Positions 1 through 9,186 are shown, counted from the stretch's first letter. The stretch: DNA of 64,000 nucleotides from Gammaproteobacteria bacterium 45_16_T64 (GCA_002162955.1 MABD01000052.1:1-64000); one strand, 5' to 3'. Notes: generated from the sequence alone by a model not told the origin. Numbers and translations: made by a program.

Positions 1-112
1 AAGAAATGCAGAAAGCAGTGTAATTTGGTGTCCGGCAAAGTGTTGACAGATCATACTGATAGAAAGTTTATGAACGTTAGGTGAATGAGGCCAGCGTTAA
101 ATTGGAGATACT

Positions 113-685
113 ATGTCAAACGTAATTAATTTGAGTTGTACATGCGGCACTATAAAAGGAAAGCTCAAAGTTGTCGATGGTTCGTTCTTACACATACATT
201 GTCTTTGCTGTGATTGTCAGAGTTTTGCTTCTTACCTAGGTAATGAAGAAAATATATTGGATGAGCATGGCGGGACCGAGCTATTTCAAACCTATCCCGC
301 CTATATGGAAATTACAGAAGGTAAAGAAAACATCGGCTGTGTTCAACTTCGGGAAAAAGGTGCGTATAGGTGGCATACTACGTGCTGTAACATGCCCCTG
401 GCTAATACACTGACTTCGCCAAAGGTGCCTTTTGTCGGTGTGTCGCCTAAGCTAATGCAATTCGATAACGAACAAGATAAATTGAGAGTTATCGGGCCTG
501 TTAAAATGAAGGCATTTGGTAAGTATGCCAAAGGTAAAATGCCACAAGATGCGCATCCCAAAATTCCACTTTCCGTTATGCCAAAACTAATTGGCTTTGC
601 GCTAAGGGGGTTGTTCGGTAAAAAGAATACTCCTTCACCATTCTTTCGCAATAGAGAACCGGTTGTGAAAGCCAAAGTTTTATAG
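113..685 (+). CDS. DUF6151-like GFA-fold protein
   Basis: This 190-residue protein has an N-terminal CTCG motif (residues 9-12), a Cys-rich HIHCLCCDC stretch (28-36) and a later TTCC pair, an arrangement typical of the zinc-binding glutathione-dependent formaldehyde-activating (GFA) fold. The longer C-terminal half with a basic end fits the DUF6151 branch of GFA-like proteins. No enzymatic reaction is established for this branch. The start is supported by GGAGATACT directly before ATG. It has no obvious operon partner; the next gene starts about 75 bases downstream. The family assignment is from memory of motifs; the function is unknown. Confidence 0.72.
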   Translation: MSNVINLSCTCGTIKGKLKVVDGSFLHIHCLCCDCQSFASYLGNEENILDEHGGTELFQTYPAYMEITEGKENIGCVQLREKGAYRWHTTCCNMPLANTLTSPKVPFVGVSPKLMQFDNEQDKLRVIGPVKMKAFGKYAKGKMPQDAHPKIPLSVMPKLIGFALRGLFGKKNTPSPFFRNREPVVKAKVL

Positions 686-759
686 ATGTTGCCTATTTGA
701 CCAGGCGTAAGATTCCTTAGGTGTTGATGAACCAATTTCGATTATGTGAATACGAGTCT

Positions 760-1215
760 ATGAAAATAAGAATTATTACTCTGATAGTTACACTTATCTG
801 CTGCATCCCACCAGTTCAAGCCGAATGTAAAGGGGAGCGCTATGAAAACTATGTTAGTTCATTCCAGTTTTCGCCTTCAAAACATATTTGCGGCAAGGAA
901 CTCAAGAGGTTCACGATCTTGCTTAAGAATAATACCTCTAAAACTACGCCTAGTTTCAATGGGGCAGAAATATTTATTCGTGATAAAGAAGGCAGTATGG
1001 TTACGCGCCAAAAGCTTCGGTCGCTTGGACTCAATCACAACGACAAAATATACGCTTGCATAAGTGAAGAATACATCGATAACAGCTATGTAAAGCTTTA
1101 CTATAGAGAAGATAAACAGTTTGCTTCCTATTCTAATGGAGCATCTACCAGAATACTGAGAAGCTCCCCTATAATAGATACATGTGATCTAAATGATCTT
1201 ATTGGTAGCATATAA
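760..1215 (+). CDS. Small secreted hypothetical protein
   Basis: I do not recognise the family. From the ATG at 760 the protein has 151 residues and begins with a clear Sec signal peptide (MKIRIITLIVTLICC, cleavage probably after PVQA), followed by a mature part with four cysteines that could form disulfides in the periplasm. The reading frame is open back to a GTG at 721, but that would put 13 polar residues ahead of the signal sequence, so 760 is preferred. It has no transmembrane segment after the signal. It stands alone between two same-strand genes with unrelated predicted roles, so context gives no functional hint. Confidence 0.6.
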   Translation: MKIRIITLIVTLICCIPPVQAECKGERYENYVSSFQFSPSKHICGKELKRFTILLKNNTSKTTPSFNGAEIFIRDKEGSMVTRQKLRSLGLNHNDKIYACISEEYIDNSYVKLYYREDKQFASYSNGASTRILRSSPIIDTCDLNDLIGSI

Positions 1216-1301
1216 TTGGGCTATAGTAATGCTCGAGCGCCTCTGTGCACATTCCATTAGGACTCTGTACAGCAACCTTATATCGATGAGAATCTAATTG
1301 T

Positions 1302-1877
1302 ATGCCTGAACCCGATCCAGCGAGAATCATGACCTTTGTATTGCCGAAAGATATTGGCCAGTGGCTCTCGGTGAATCACTCTACCGAAAGTGAATTGTGG
1401 GTGAAGATATTCAAGATAAAGACTGGGATTCCAAGCGTGACCTGGGACGATGTTGTGATTGAAGCGCTGTGCTGGGGCTGGATCGATGGTGTCAAGAAGT
1501 CAATCGATGACGAAGCCTATCTCCAGCGAATCACGCCAAGAAAAGCGCGAAGCAATTGGTCAAAAAGGAACAGAGAGAATGTGGAGCGTTTGATAAACGA
1601 GGGCCGGATGGCGGAATCAGGGCTTGTGCATGTTCGTGCCGCCAAAGCAGATGGTCGGTGGGAGAACGCCTATACGGCAAGTGAAATGAAGGTGCCGACG
1701 GATTTCTTAGTAGCACTCGATAGCAGGCCGAAGGCGAAGCAATTTTTTGAAACGCTGACTAAATCGAATCGTTATGTCATCGCGCACGGATTGACCAGCG
1801 CGAAGAAATCTGAAACCAGGCAAAGGCGATTTGAAAAATTCTTAGACATGCTTATCAGCGAAAAAAAGCCGACTTAA
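1302..1877 (+). CDS. YdeI/OmpD-associated family protein
   Basis: The 191-residue protein contains the hallmark order of the YdeI/OmpD-associated family: an N-terminal SELWVKIFK-type strand, the block EALCWGWIDGVKK, then YLQRITPRKARSNWSKRN, and a C-terminal helical part ending KSETRQRRFEKFLD. Members are cytoplasmic and have been linked to bacteriocin or peptide resistance in some species, but no biochemical activity is established. The length fits the family. It is a single gene with about 85 bases of upstream spacer, and no operon partner is evident. Family confidence is high; the functional meaning here is open. Confidence 0.85.
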   Translation: MPEPDPARIMTFVLPKDIGQWLSVNHSTESELWVKIFKIKTGIPSVTWDDVVIEALCWGWIDGVKKSIDDEAYLQRITPRKARSNWSKRNRENVERLINEGRMAESGLVHVRAAKADGRWENAYTASEMKVPTDFLVALDSRPKAKQFFETLTKSNRYVIAHGLTSAKKSETRQRRFEKFLDMLISEKKPT

Positions 1878-1946
1878 TCTTCAAAAAGACGTAGAAAGCT
1901 ATGTAGCGGAATTAGATGTTATAGTGAGGCTTAACAGGAGTGAGTC

Positions 1947-2255
1947 ATGTTAGAAAAAATAGCAGTCTTTGGCATTCTTCGGTTCCCTCCAGAACGCGTT
2001 TCTGAGGTTTTACCGTATTTGAAAACCTTAGTGGATGCGACATACGAAAATGATGGGTGTATTGCTTACGACGTAGCAGAAGATCCATTTGACCCAGGTC
2101 TTATTCGTTTTTCCGAATTGTGGCCAGACGAAAATAGCCTTGCTAAACATTTGGTGGCACCACATATTGAACCGTGGCGGAGCGCGGCACGGCAATGTGG
2201 ATTGTTGGAAAGGGAGTTCACTTCATACGAAATTACGGGTGCTAAGCCTGTCTAA
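1947..2255 (+). CDS. ABM-domain (quinol monooxygenase-like) protein
   Basis: This 102-residue protein has the antibiotic biosynthesis monooxygenase (ABM) ferredoxin-like fold pattern: FGILRFPPERV at the start, then ENDGCIAYDVAEDP, FSELWPDENSLAKHL and a final HIEPWRS segment. YgiN-type relatives act as cofactor-free quinol monooxygenases or simply as dimeric ligand-binding proteins, so the reaction cannot be assigned. The start is supported by AGGAG spaced seven bases from ATG. A second ABM protein is encoded at 62325-62615; the two are only distantly alike. Confidence 0.78.
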   Translation: MLEKIAVFGILRFPPERVSEVLPYLKTLVDATYENDGCIAYDVAEDPFDPGLIRFSELWPDENSLAKHLVAPHIEPWRSAARQCGLLEREFTSYEITGAKPV

Positions 2256-2373
2256 TATAATGCCTCCTTTAGATTGATAAAAATTCACGTTTGTTGGGGA
2301 GAATAGATGCTATCTTATCGCTTTGGCGGTTGCTATCCGCAAATTACGATCATTGGTGAATGAGTAGATATTT

Positions 2374-2853
2374 ATGGAACGAAAGCAGTACAAAGGCATG
2401 CGTCCACATATTAAGTCTGGGGACCTTGTGGCATGGCAGGGGCGTTTTACCAATCGCAATATACTCAAGCTTTTTAATCAACAGGTCGGGCATGTAGGTA
2501 TCGCTTGGGTGGTGTCAAATAGAGTGTTTGTTATACATGCACTAACAAAAGGTATTGTCATCAACCCGCTGTCACGATTAACCCCGTTTTGTTGGTTGGC
2601 GACGGAATCCGATTGGACGGATGATGCACAAGCATTTGCGCTGAGTGAACTAGGGCGCGCATACAGCTACGTGGATGTGGTACGCAGTGTAGTGGGCTTA
2701 TCATCAATAAGTGATAATGGGTGGATGTGTGGTGAGTTCGCTCGGGCGGTATTACAGCAGGCCAGTATTCCTGTTACGAAAGACCTGCCCTATGAATTGG
2801 TAAAAGAGGTGCTGTCACTAAAGCCCGAGAACACAATGATCAAACTGACCTAA
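2374..2853 (+). CDS. YiiX-like permuted papain-fold hydrolase
   Basis: The 159-residue protein matches the circularly permuted papain-like (NlpC/P60-related, YiiX/YaeF type) fold. It opens with IKSGDLVAWQG, continues with GHVGIAWV carrying the catalytic His, and then WMCGEFARAVL carrying the nucleophilic Cys, in the permuted order His before Cys. Relatives cleave amide or ester bonds in peptides or lipids. No signal peptide is visible, so it is probably cytoplasmic. The start codon has only a weak ribosome-binding site. It is convergent with the gene at 2868. The substrate is unknown. Confidence 0.7.
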   Translation: MERKQYKGMRPHIKSGDLVAWQGRFTNRNILKLFNQQVGHVGIAWVVSNRVFVIHALTKGIVINPLSRLTPFCWLATESDWTDDAQAFALSELGRAYSYVDVVRSVVGLSSISDNGWMCGEFARAVLQQASIPVTKDLPYELVKEVLSLKPENTMIKLT

Positions 2854-2867
2854 TTATTCGCCAGCTT

Positions 2868-3359
2868 TTATCCTGCGCTTTTACCGGCAAAGATAATCTT
2901 GGTACCTTCTTCAGCAATGTTGCTGACCACTGTAGAGGTTACGTTAAAGAGGGTTTCAATAATGACCCATTGGCCACCTTTCTTGACATACTTATCGTGG
3001 TAGCTGCCTGCGAGTTGCGTTAGGTTTTGGGTATCAGTATTGACTTGGTAAAAATATAGATCCCAAAGGGCTGAAGCGCTATCGGCATTATGCCAAGTGA
3101 TTTGTGAGTTCTGGCCATGGTGCATATCGTTCACAGCATCATTGCATGCCATGGATTGAAAGAGTGCGATAAAGCTCTCGCGATCACTAAACTCGCCAAT
3201 GGCACCATAGTTGATCACGATGTCACCCTCAGCAAAACACTCACGAATACCGTCTATGTTTTTGGTATCACAACTGTGAAGGTATTTGGCTTTGAGTTGT
3301 TTGATGGCTTCAATATCTTCTAAGCGTTGAATGCGTTGCTCTAGCTCACTCATATTCAA
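2868..3359 (-). CDS. SnoaL-like (NTF2-fold) protein
   Basis: This 163-residue protein begins with a heptad-like helix (LEQRIQRLEDIEAIKQLKAKY) followed by SnoaL-like/NTF2-fold features: the cone-lining Tyr near residue 26, MHHGQN mid-protein, and a YHDKYVKKGGQWVI strand. The family includes scytalone dehydratase, bile-acid 7alpha-dehydratase (BaiE) and many uncharacterised members. It lies 58 bases downstream of the acyl-CoA synthetase on the same strand and is probably co-transcribed, which fits a dehydratase or isomerase acting on a CoA-linked or steroid-like substrate. AAGGAA precedes the ATG. The reaction is not assigned. Confidence 0.7.
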   Translation of the reverse strand: MNMSELEQRIQRLEDIEAIKQLKAKYLHSCDTKNIDGIRECFAEGDIVINYGAIGEFSDRESFIALFQSMACNDAVNDMHHGQNSQITWHNADSASALWDLYFYQVNTDTQNLTQLAGSYHDKYVKKGGQWVIIETLFNVTSTVVSNIAEEGTKIIFAGKSAG

Positions 3360-3380
3360 TTCCTTGATGAATCAATGGAA

Positions 3381-3407
3381 CCCCGACAACCGATACGGTG
3401 GTCGGGG
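3381..3407. other. Strong hairpin between acyl-CoA synthetase and SnoaL-like gene
   Basis: CCCCGACAACCG and CGGTGGTCGGGG form a 12-bp stem with one mismatch around an ATA loop. It lies between two minus-strand genes and is not followed by a T-run on either strand. It could be a processing or attenuation hairpin rather than a full terminator. Confidence 0.55.
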
Positions 3408-3417
3408 GGGATAGGTT

Positions 3418-5124
3418 CTAAGCGGGTTGAGTTTCCTTGCTTTCCTTTTCCAGCATTTCAACCATCGAATCACGCATTTTAAATTTCTGAATCTTACCGG
3501 TAACGGTCATCGGATATTCAGATACAAAACGTACGAGACGTGGCACTTTGAAGTGAGTAATCTTATCTTTGCAATAGGCTTTGATATCATCTTCAGTGGC
3601 GGTTTCGCCATCGCGTAGCTGAACCCATGCACAGACTTCTTCGCCATACTTTTCATGAGGAATACCGAATACCTGTACTTCTTGGATAGAAGGGTGGGTG
3701 TAGAGGAATTCTTCTACTTCACGAGGGTATACGTTTTCACCACCGCGAATAATCATATCTTTGATACGCCCCACGATCTGTACGTAGCCTTCTTCATCCA
3801 TAATGGCGAGGTCACCGGAGTGTAGCCAGTTAGCTGCGTCGATAGTTTCTGCCGTTTTTTCTGGATCGTTCCAGTAACCTTGCATGACAGAATAACCACG
3901 ACAACAAAGCTCACCTTTTTCGCCCAGCGGTACGACTTTACCCTCTTCATTAATGATCTTAATTTCTTGGTGTGGACCCACTTTACCCACTGTTTCGCAG
4001 CGCTTATCAATGGGCGCGTCGATGGCGGTCATGTGATTGACAGGGCTGGTTTCAGTTTGTCCGTACATGATAGTGATTTCACTCATGTGCATCTTTTCTA
4101 TCAAGCGCTTCATTACTTCGGCAGGGCAAGGTCCGCCGGCCATAATGCCGGTGCGCAATGAGCTTAAATCAAAGGTATCAAACTCCGGTGTTTCTAGTTC
4201 AGCGATAAACATGGTGGGAACACCGTGTAGCGCCGTACATTTTTCTGATTCGATGGTTTGTAATACGCTAAGTGGGTCAAACGCATCGCTTGGGAATACG
4301 GCCGTTGCACCCTGGCTTAGGCACGCTAAGTTGCCCATCACCATGCCGAAGCAATGGTAAAGAGGAACGGGGATACACAGACGGTCGATATCGGTTAATC
4401 GCATGCCTTCAGCTACTTGAAAACCGTTATTCAAAATATTGAAATGGGTTAACGTTGCACCTTTGGGGCTACCAGTGGTACCACTGGTGAACTGAATGTT
4501 GATGGCGTCATCGGGCTGAAGGGTCGCAGCTAATGATGCAAGTTGGGCGGTTTCTTCCGCGCCGCCACTTTGGCATACATCGGCGAAGTTCATCATGCCT
4601 GGAGACTTGTCTTCGCCCATGCGAATGATAAGTTCTAAATGCGGGAATTTGGCGGACTTCAACTGGCCAGGTTCACACTGTGAAAGCTCAGGTGCTAACT
4701 CTTGTAACATGGTGAGGTATTGGCTGGTTTTAAAGCTCTCAGCAGTAATAATCGCCTTACACTCCACTTTATTGAGAGCGTATTCGAGTTCAACTACGCG
4801 GTAAGCGGGATTGATACAGACCATGATGGCACCGATCTTCGCGGTTGCGAACTGTGTAAGGCACCACTCGATGCGATTCGGTGACCAAATACCGACTCGA
4901 TCACCTGCCTTTATGCCTTGCTTCAATAGTCCAGTCGCGAGTGCATCGACTTGGGCTTGGTATTCCTTAAATGTCCATCGAATATCTTGGTGTTTGACCA
5001 CAACCGCTTCTTTATCGGGATACTTGCTGGCGATGCGGTCAAAACAGCTGCCAATTGTTTCGTACAGCAAGGGTTGGCTGGCAGAACCGCCGAGGTAACT
5101 TTGGTCTTGAGGTCGTAATGTCAT
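3418..5124 (-). CDS. AMP-forming fatty acyl-CoA synthetase family protein
   Basis: The 568-residue protein is a full-length ANL-superfamily acyl-CoA ligase, which adenylates a carboxylic acid with ATP and transfers it to CoA. Visible motifs are the P-loop-like [20 protein letters not shown], the hinge region [21 protein letters not shown], and the C-terminal catalytic-lysine block [11 protein letters not shown]. It is soluble and cytosolic. The divergent upstream region holds a dyad (5291-5305) shared with the kstD and ksi/kshA promoters, suggesting that its substrate is a steroid-derived or side-chain acid rather than a generic fatty acid. The substrate is inferred, not shown. Confidence 0.88.
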   Translation of the reverse strand: MTLRPQDQSYLGGSASQPLLYETIGSCFDRIASKYPDKEAVVVKHQDIRWTFKEYQAQVDALATGLLKQGIKAGDRVGIWSPNRIEWCLTQFATAKIGAIMVCINPAYRVVELEYALNKVECKAIITAESFKTSQYLTMLQELAPELSQCEPGQLKSAKFPHLELIIRMGEDKSPGMMNFADVCQSGGAEETAQLASLAATLQPDDAINIQFTSGTTGSPKGATLTHFNILNNGFQVAEGMRLTDIDRLCIPVPLYHCFGMVMGNLACLSQGATAVFPSDAFDPLSVLQTIESEKCTALHGVPTMFIAELETPEFDTFDLSSLRTGIMAGGPCPAEVMKRLIEKMHMSEITIMYGQTETSPVNHMTAIDAPIDKRCETVGKVGPHQEIKIINEEGKVVPLGEKGELCCRGYSVMQGYWNDPEKTAETIDAANWLHSGDLAIMDEEGYVQIVGRIKDMIIRGGENVYPREVEEFLYTHPSIQEVQVFGIPHEKYGEEVCAWVQLRDGETATEDDIKAYCKDKITHFKVPRLVRFVSEYPMTVTGKIQKFKMRDSMVEMLEKESKETQPA

Positions 5125-5290
5125 GAATGTATCCCTTGTCTATAGTTTTAGTTGAAATAGTATCTGGTAAACTATCGCAACTAAATGAATTTGTTAAGTA
5201 CTTGTGTGCCAGTCTAGCCCTGTTGTAGCCTAGGCTTTGATGATAACTTTTGATTGTAGAACCATTCAAAATCCAAATAAACCATTATTT

Positions 5291-5305
5291 TGCAATAATA
5301 TTGCA
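5291..5305. promoter_or_regulatory. Perfect 15-bp operator dyad, copy 1
   Basis: TGCAATAATATTGCA is a perfect inverted repeat of 7-bp arms around one base. It lies between the divergent acyl-CoA synthetase (start 5124) and the GFA gene (start 5354). The surrounding 26 bases differ at only three positions from the site upstream of kstD (10311-10325), so it is read as a regulator-binding site. The regulator is not identified. Confidence 0.7.
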
Positions 5306-5353
5306 TAAATGTATTTTGTCGACCTCAAAAACAGTGAAATGGAAGAATTTACG

Positions 5354-5770
5354 ATGAAGGAACAACCGATGAAAGGGCAGTGTTTATGTGGAGGAATTGC
5401 GTTCTCAGCGCAGGAAATGCCAGGTAAGGTAGTGAACTGCCATTGCTCTCGTTGTCGAGTCTCCCATGGCGCAGATTATGCGACACAGGCGTTTGCGGTA
5501 AGGAGTAGCCTCGTGTTTGAACGGGGAGAAGCATTACTCAAGGAGTACCAGTCAACCGGAGGTATTCGAACGTTCTGCTCACATTGTGGTTCACGACTGA
5601 TGAATTACGCCCCTAATAATGGTGATTATTTGAGTATTGCAACGGCTTGCTTAGATGAGAACTATACCCGTAAGGCAGTGTCACATTGTTATACGGGATC
5701 AAAGGCGGTGTGGCATGAGCCCAGTGTGGCAATACCGAGTCACGATGAGTTGCCAAGCGACCTTTTCTAA
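5354..5770 (+). CDS. GFA-family zinc protein
   Basis: From ATG 5354 the product has 138 residues and is a typical GFA-domain protein: GQCLCGGIAF, VNCHCSRCRVSHGA, then FCSHCGSRL, giving the CxC, CxxC and CxxC zinc-ligand pattern. The name comes from glutathione-dependent formaldehyde-activating enzyme, but most members are functionally unassigned. The frame is open to 5309; 5354 is chosen because GGAAG lies eight bases before it, and ATG 5369 is also possible. The shared operator dyad at 5291-5305 lies about 50 bases upstream, so it may belong to the steroid-like regulon. Confidence 0.8.
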   Translation: MKEQPMKGQCLCGGIAFSAQEMPGKVVNCHCSRCRVSHGADYATQAFAVRSSLVFERGEALLKEYQSTGGIRTFCSHCGSRLMNYAPNNGDYLSIATACLDENYTRKAVSHCYTGSKAVWHEPSVAIPSHDELPSDLF

Positions 5771-5882
5771 AGTGTGAATATTACCAATATTTTTGATAAT
5801 TATGTGCCTTTCGCTGCCGTGCATATGCATATAAAGTGAAGGTTATTGCACATATATTTAGGCAGAGAGCGTAGAAAGTCAG

Positions 5883-6236
5883 ATGAAGAAAGTACTATCC
5901 ATTATTTTGTTGTTGGCGGCACAACCGGTGTTCGCAGATCCGATGAAAAAAGAGATCGACTATTTGATGAACTATATTTCTGTCTCATCATGTTTGTTTG
6001 ATCGCAATGGAAACGAGTATTCTGGCGTGGATGCGGTAGAGCATATTAAGAAAAAGTATGATTACTTCAAAAGCAAAATCGATAGTGCCGAGAAATTTAT
6101 TGATCTGTCTGCAGCGCGAAGCAGCATGTCTAAGAAGCCCTACCAGATTAAATGTGCAGGCGAAGACGTGGTGACTTCTAAAGCATGGTTGTTGCAGGAG
6201 CTTGAGCGTTATCGGACGACAAGCGGTAAGACTTAA
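5883..6236 (+). CDS. DUF5329-family secreted protein
   Basis: The 117-residue protein starts with a Sec signal peptide (MKKVLSIILLLAAQPVFA), followed by EIDYLMNYI, CLFDRNGNEYSG, AVEHIKKKYDYFK and LQELERYR, matching the short periplasmic DUF5329 family. Two cysteines in the mature part, one in SSCLFD and one in IKCAGED, probably form the family's disulfide. No activity is known. It is followed closely by the DTW gene on the same strand (22-base gap), but no functional link is apparent. Confidence 0.75.
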   Translation: MKKVLSIILLLAAQPVFADPMKKEIDYLMNYISVSSCLFDRNGNEYSGVDAVEHIKKKYDYFKSKIDSAEKFIDLSAARSSMSKKPYQIKCAGEDVVTSKAWLLQELERYRTTSGKT

Positions 6237-6258
6237 CATTTCATGAACTAGCCCTCTG

Positions 6259-6735
6259 ATGAATATTATCTTGCTTACCCATGAGCGAGAGCTTGCTAAG
6301 GGAACCAATACCGGCAATATCGTTCTCGATAGTTTGGGAGAGCGTGCGACGCGTATTACGTGGCAGCGAACGGAACCGTCGGCGACCTTATTAGATCTCA
6401 TTGAGGGTCAATCCGTTGCGTTACTTTACCCCTCAGACGAGACTGAATCAGATATCAGCGATTTTGAGCATTTCGTCATTTTGGATGGTACTTGGCAACA
6501 ATCCAGAAAAATGATCAATCGAAGTGCTTACCTCCAGTCGATGCCAAAAGTATCCTTACGTACAACTCGCACCTCCAATTTTGCATTACGTCGTAATCAA
6601 GTGGAAGGCGGCTTATGCACGGCGGAATGTGCCATTGAATTGTTAAAAGCAAAAAGGGAGTTTGTGCTAGGGGCGTCGCTTGAAGAGCGGTACACGGAAT
6701 TTAATATTCGGTCAAATGAAAGTAAAAAGCCCTGA
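6259..6735 (+). CDS. DTW-domain protein (tRNA acp3U transferase-like)
   Basis: The 158-residue protein carries the DTW core: LLYPSDE, the signature ILDGTWQQSRKM, and LRRNQVEGGLCTAECA. DTW proteins such as TapT (YfiP) transfer a 3-amino-3-carboxypropyl group from S-adenosylmethionine to uridine in tRNA. This copy is shorter than TapT and lacks the N-terminal zinc-binding Cys-rich segment, so it belongs to a shortened subgroup whose tRNA target is not certain. The signature reads DGTW instead of DATW/DGTW variants, which is within family range. A bidirectional terminator overlaps its stop codon. Confidence 0.8.
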   Translation: MNIILLTHERELAKGTNTGNIVLDSLGERATRITWQRTEPSATLLDLIEGQSVALLYPSDETESDISDFEHFVILDGTWQQSRKMINRSAYLQSMPKVSLRTTRTSNFALRRNQVEGGLCTAECAIELLKAKREFVLGASLEERYTEFNIRSNESKKP

Positions 6736-6754
6736 TAGATCAGGGCTTTTTACT
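6721..6754. terminator. Bidirectional rho-independent terminator
   Basis: Two perfect 15-base arms (AGTAAAAAGCCCTGA and its complement) enclose a TAGA loop, with A- and T-runs giving U-tracts on both strands. It overlaps the stop of the DTW gene and serves the convergent AlkB-like gene as well. Confidence 0.9.
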
Positions 6755-6769
6755 TTCATTTTATTGTCA

Positions 6770-7954
6770 TTACGCGGCAGTTTTTAATGTGTTGGTATAG
6801 GATACGGCTTGAAATGCCTTGATACCGCTACGTTGGTTGGCTTCATCCGCAAGAATAAGCTCTTCCTGACTGGCGTATTTCTGGTCCCATTCGAGTACTT
6901 TAGAAACCATTATCTTGTTCCAAAGTGGTGGGACAAGGGTAAGGAACATGGTGCCCAATAGGCCATTAACCATCATAGGAGCCTCGGCATAGGGCTTTAA
7001 CTCATGGAACGGTACATCACCTTCGGCATGATGATGCGAATGTCGGGTTAAGTTAAAGGTTCCCCAGCTGCTGATTCGCTTATTGCTATTCCAGCTATGA
7101 TACGGTTGAACCGGTGATTTAGGATGACGCACAATGCCGTAGTGTTCCATAAAGTTCACCATCTCTAGCATGGATTTTGTGACTAATGCAGAGATAGTAA
7201 AGATCGCAACACCTTCCCATCCGGCTAATGCGAATGCTGCAACTTCCAATACCGCTGACATCAGAAGCCCTCGAATGTATCGGTTATGTAGAGACCATAC
7301 ACCTTGACGTTTTTTCTGTAAGCGTTTGGCTTCTATGCTCGCGGCGCTGACATTACCGGTGTAAGTCGAGATAAGAATATGCTGATAGACATTGCGCCCG
7401 CGAGGCGCGGTTGCTGGATCTTCCACAGAACCCACATAAGTGTGATGCCCGTAAACATGCTCGATAGAAAAACCGGTGTCCCAACTAAACGCCAATAACC
7501 AACGACCAATAAGCAGTGATACTGGGTCCCAGGTTCGGTGAGTAAGTTCGTGTCCAACAATGGTACCGACAATGGCGGAAAGTAATGAGCAGCCTAATAC
7601 TGCACCAATAATTCCGGGAATAGTGTTGGTTGCTTTAGCCGCTAATGCATCGAAACCCGTTAACGATTGGATTAAGGCGCCGTAGCCTAATGGATCGCCA
7701 TCGGCAACAACCCACATCAGCAGAAAATTCATAAACAAAATTAATGGCAGGGAAGTCCATAGCTGTATGGTTAACAGTCCGCTCTTATTGAATTTGGGTG
7801 TGGACTCATCATCTCCCAACAGTATATCCCCTAATACCACAATGCCTGCGGCACAAATAAAGCCTAAATACAGTCCGCTGCCGCCCAACGTAAAGCCGAT
7901 CATTAGCGGCACCGTTAGAAAATGAAATAGTGTGTATTTTAAATAATGAAACAT
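6770..7954 (-). CDS. AlkB-like integral membrane non-haem di-iron hydroxylase
   Basis: The 394-residue membrane protein has all the histidine boxes of the AlkB/fatty-acid-desaturase superfamily: HELTH (135-139), EHVYGHH (165-171), NFMEHYG (268-273) and RHSHHHA (304-310), placed between several hydrophobic segments. AlkB enzymes hydroxylate terminal methyl groups using O2 and electrons from rubredoxin or ferredoxin. The gene directly upstream (24-base gap) encodes a ferredoxin-reductase fusion, its likely electron donor. The divergence from alkane AlkB and the steroid context suggest a bulkier alkyl substrate, such as a side chain; that is inference. Confidence 0.88.
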   Translation of the reverse strand: MFHYLKYTLFHFLTVPLMIGFTLGGSGLYLGFICAAGIVVLGDILLGDDESTPKFNKSGLLTIQLWTSLPLILFMNFLLMWVVADGDPLGYGALIQSLTGFDALAAKATNTIPGIIGAVLGCSLLSAIVGTIVGHELTHRTWDPVSLLIGRWLLAFSWDTGFSIEHVYGHHTYVGSVEDPATAPRGRNVYQHILISTYTGNVSAASIEAKRLQKKRQGVWSLHNRYIRGLLMSAVLEVAAFALAGWEGVAIFTISALVTKSMLEMVNFMEHYGIVRHPKSPVQPYHSWNSNKRISSWGTFNLTRHSHHHAEGDVPFHELKPYAEAPMMVNGLLGTMFLTLVPPLWNKIMVSKVLEWDQKYASQEELILADEANQRSGIKAFQAVSYTNTLKTAA

Positions 7955-7978
7955 AGGTTCTCTCCTCAGTAAAACGGG

Positions 7979-9046
7979 TTATGCGACAGCATCGGGCGTA
8001 TGGCTTTGATCCAAAAACTTATCGAAATAGATTTGCGTGGGGTTAATGCTTAACGCTTGCAGCGACGTGACGGTGGCATCAATCATGGGGGGTGGGCCAC
8101 ACATATAGACTTTTTCATTGCCGCTAACGTTGCCCTCCATTGCATCCGTTACAAACCCTCGACGTCCTTCCCAATCTGAGTCTCGTGGTTCGTCAGAAAG
8201 TACGGGGATAAAATGAAAATCCGAAGGCCAGGCGCTGGCGAGTTTTTCAATGTCTGCGACGCAGTAAAGGTCCGCTTGGGTGCGAGCACCAAAGAAAAAC
8301 GTGACAGGTCGTTGTGTATTGTTCGCAACGGCTTCTTCTAATAAAGACTTCAGCGGGGCCAGTCCGCTGCCACCGGCGACACATAACATGGGCTCTTCCG
8401 CTTCCCGTAGCCAGAAGTCTCCGTGGGGGCCTTCTACGTTAACTGAGCTGCCGATGACGGAATCGTTTTGCATGTGGGTAGACATTTCGCCGCCGGGTAC
8501 TTCACGAATAAAGAAGCTGACGGATGAGCTTTCCTGGGCGACTGACTCTGCTGCGGCAAAGGAGTACGCGCGAGGTTGGTCAATGGTTCCTGGTAGGCTA
8601 AGTTGAGCATATTGACCGCTGGCATAGGCTAATGGCTCTGGTAGTGCAATATCGATGCGTACAATGTCGTGGGTCAGCCGGTTATGGCTAACGATCTCGC
8701 CCCGAAGGGTTTTCACCTCATGATTAGGCCCGTTAGTCTCTAAACGATCCACTTGGATCTCAATATTGCTCTTGGGCACACTCTGGCAGGCAAGAATGTA
8801 GCCTTCGTCCAATTCCTCAGTGGAGAGGACGTAGGCACTTTCAGTGAGTTCTTTTACCTTGCCACTGACCAGCTTACATTTGCATTCGGCACAACCGCCC
8901 ACGCGGCAATTATGGGGTAGGCGTACATTTTGGCGTAAGCCTGCTTGGAGAATGGTTTCGCCGGGATTGGCCACAACGTGATTTTCCCCATTGATGGCGA
9001 CGGTTCGTGGTTGTTTACTGAACTTTTCTTTTAACATCGAAAACAT
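7979..9046 (-). CDS. 2Fe-2S ferredoxin / FAD-NAD(P) reductase fusion
   Basis: The 355-residue protein has an N-terminal plant-type ferredoxin with cluster ligands C47, C52, C55 and C87 (CRVGGCAECKC, later ILAC), followed by an FAD-binding barrel (RAYSFAAA) and an NAD-binding domain (LCVAGGSGLAPLKSLL, YMCGPPPM). It is a one-component electron-transfer chain from NAD(P)H. Domain order is ferredoxin first, as in class IB/methane- and toluene-type reductases, unlike actinobacterial KshB where ferredoxin is C-terminal. Its first target is presumably the adjacent AlkB-like hydroxylase; it could also feed the Rieske oxygenase at 43760. Confidence 0.88.
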   Translation of the reverse strand: MFSMLKEKFSKQPRTVAINGENHVVANPGETILQAGLRQNVRLPHNCRVGGCAECKCKLVSGKVKELTESAYVLSTEELDEGYILACQSVPKSNIEIQVDRLETNGPNHEVKTLRGEIVSHNRLTHDIVRIDIALPEPLAYASGQYAQLSLPGTIDQPRAYSFAAAESVAQESSSVSFFIREVPGGEMSTHMQNDSVIGSSVNVEGPHGDFWLREAEEPMLCVAGGSGLAPLKSLLEEAVANNTQRPVTFFFGARTQADLYCVADIEKLASAWPSDFHFIPVLSDEPRDSDWEGRRGFVTDAMEGNVSGNEKVYMCGPPPMIDATVTSLQALSINPTQIYFDKFLDQSHTPDAVA

Positions 9047-9160
9047 AGGAAATCCTCTCAGTGTGCTCTTATTGCCTGAATGCTCTATGGGATGCGTTGG
9101 GTGTGATACTAGTATCTGGGGAATCTGGTTTGCAATACAGATCAGTAACGCACCATTGAT

Positions 9161-9186
9161 CGGTCATTTTTGGCCACAATTGGCTA
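9161..9186. promoter_or_regulatory. Three phased YGGYYA hexamers, candidate AraC operator
   Basis: CGGTCA, TGGCCA and TGGCTA start at 9161, 9171 and 9181, exactly one helical turn apart, in the divergent region between the ferredoxin-reductase and AraC genes. Direct-repeat half-sites phased by 10 or 20 bp are typical of AraC-family binding. Confidence 0.5.

Noticed and set aside
343-735. Minus-strand ORF of 130 codons opposite the DUF6151 gene
   Set aside because: It lies antisense to a gene with clear GFA-type cysteine motifs, has no domain features and no ribosome-binding site.
2868-3359. Second ketosteroid isomerase
   Set aside because: It has the same general fold but lacks the VEDPVGSEP block and the spacing of catalytic residues found in the protein at 43195.
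7979-9046. Calling the ferredoxin-reductase fusion KshB
   Set aside because: Its ferredoxin domain is N-terminal, unlike KshB, and it is coupled to the AlkB-like gene. It remains only a possible partner of KshA.
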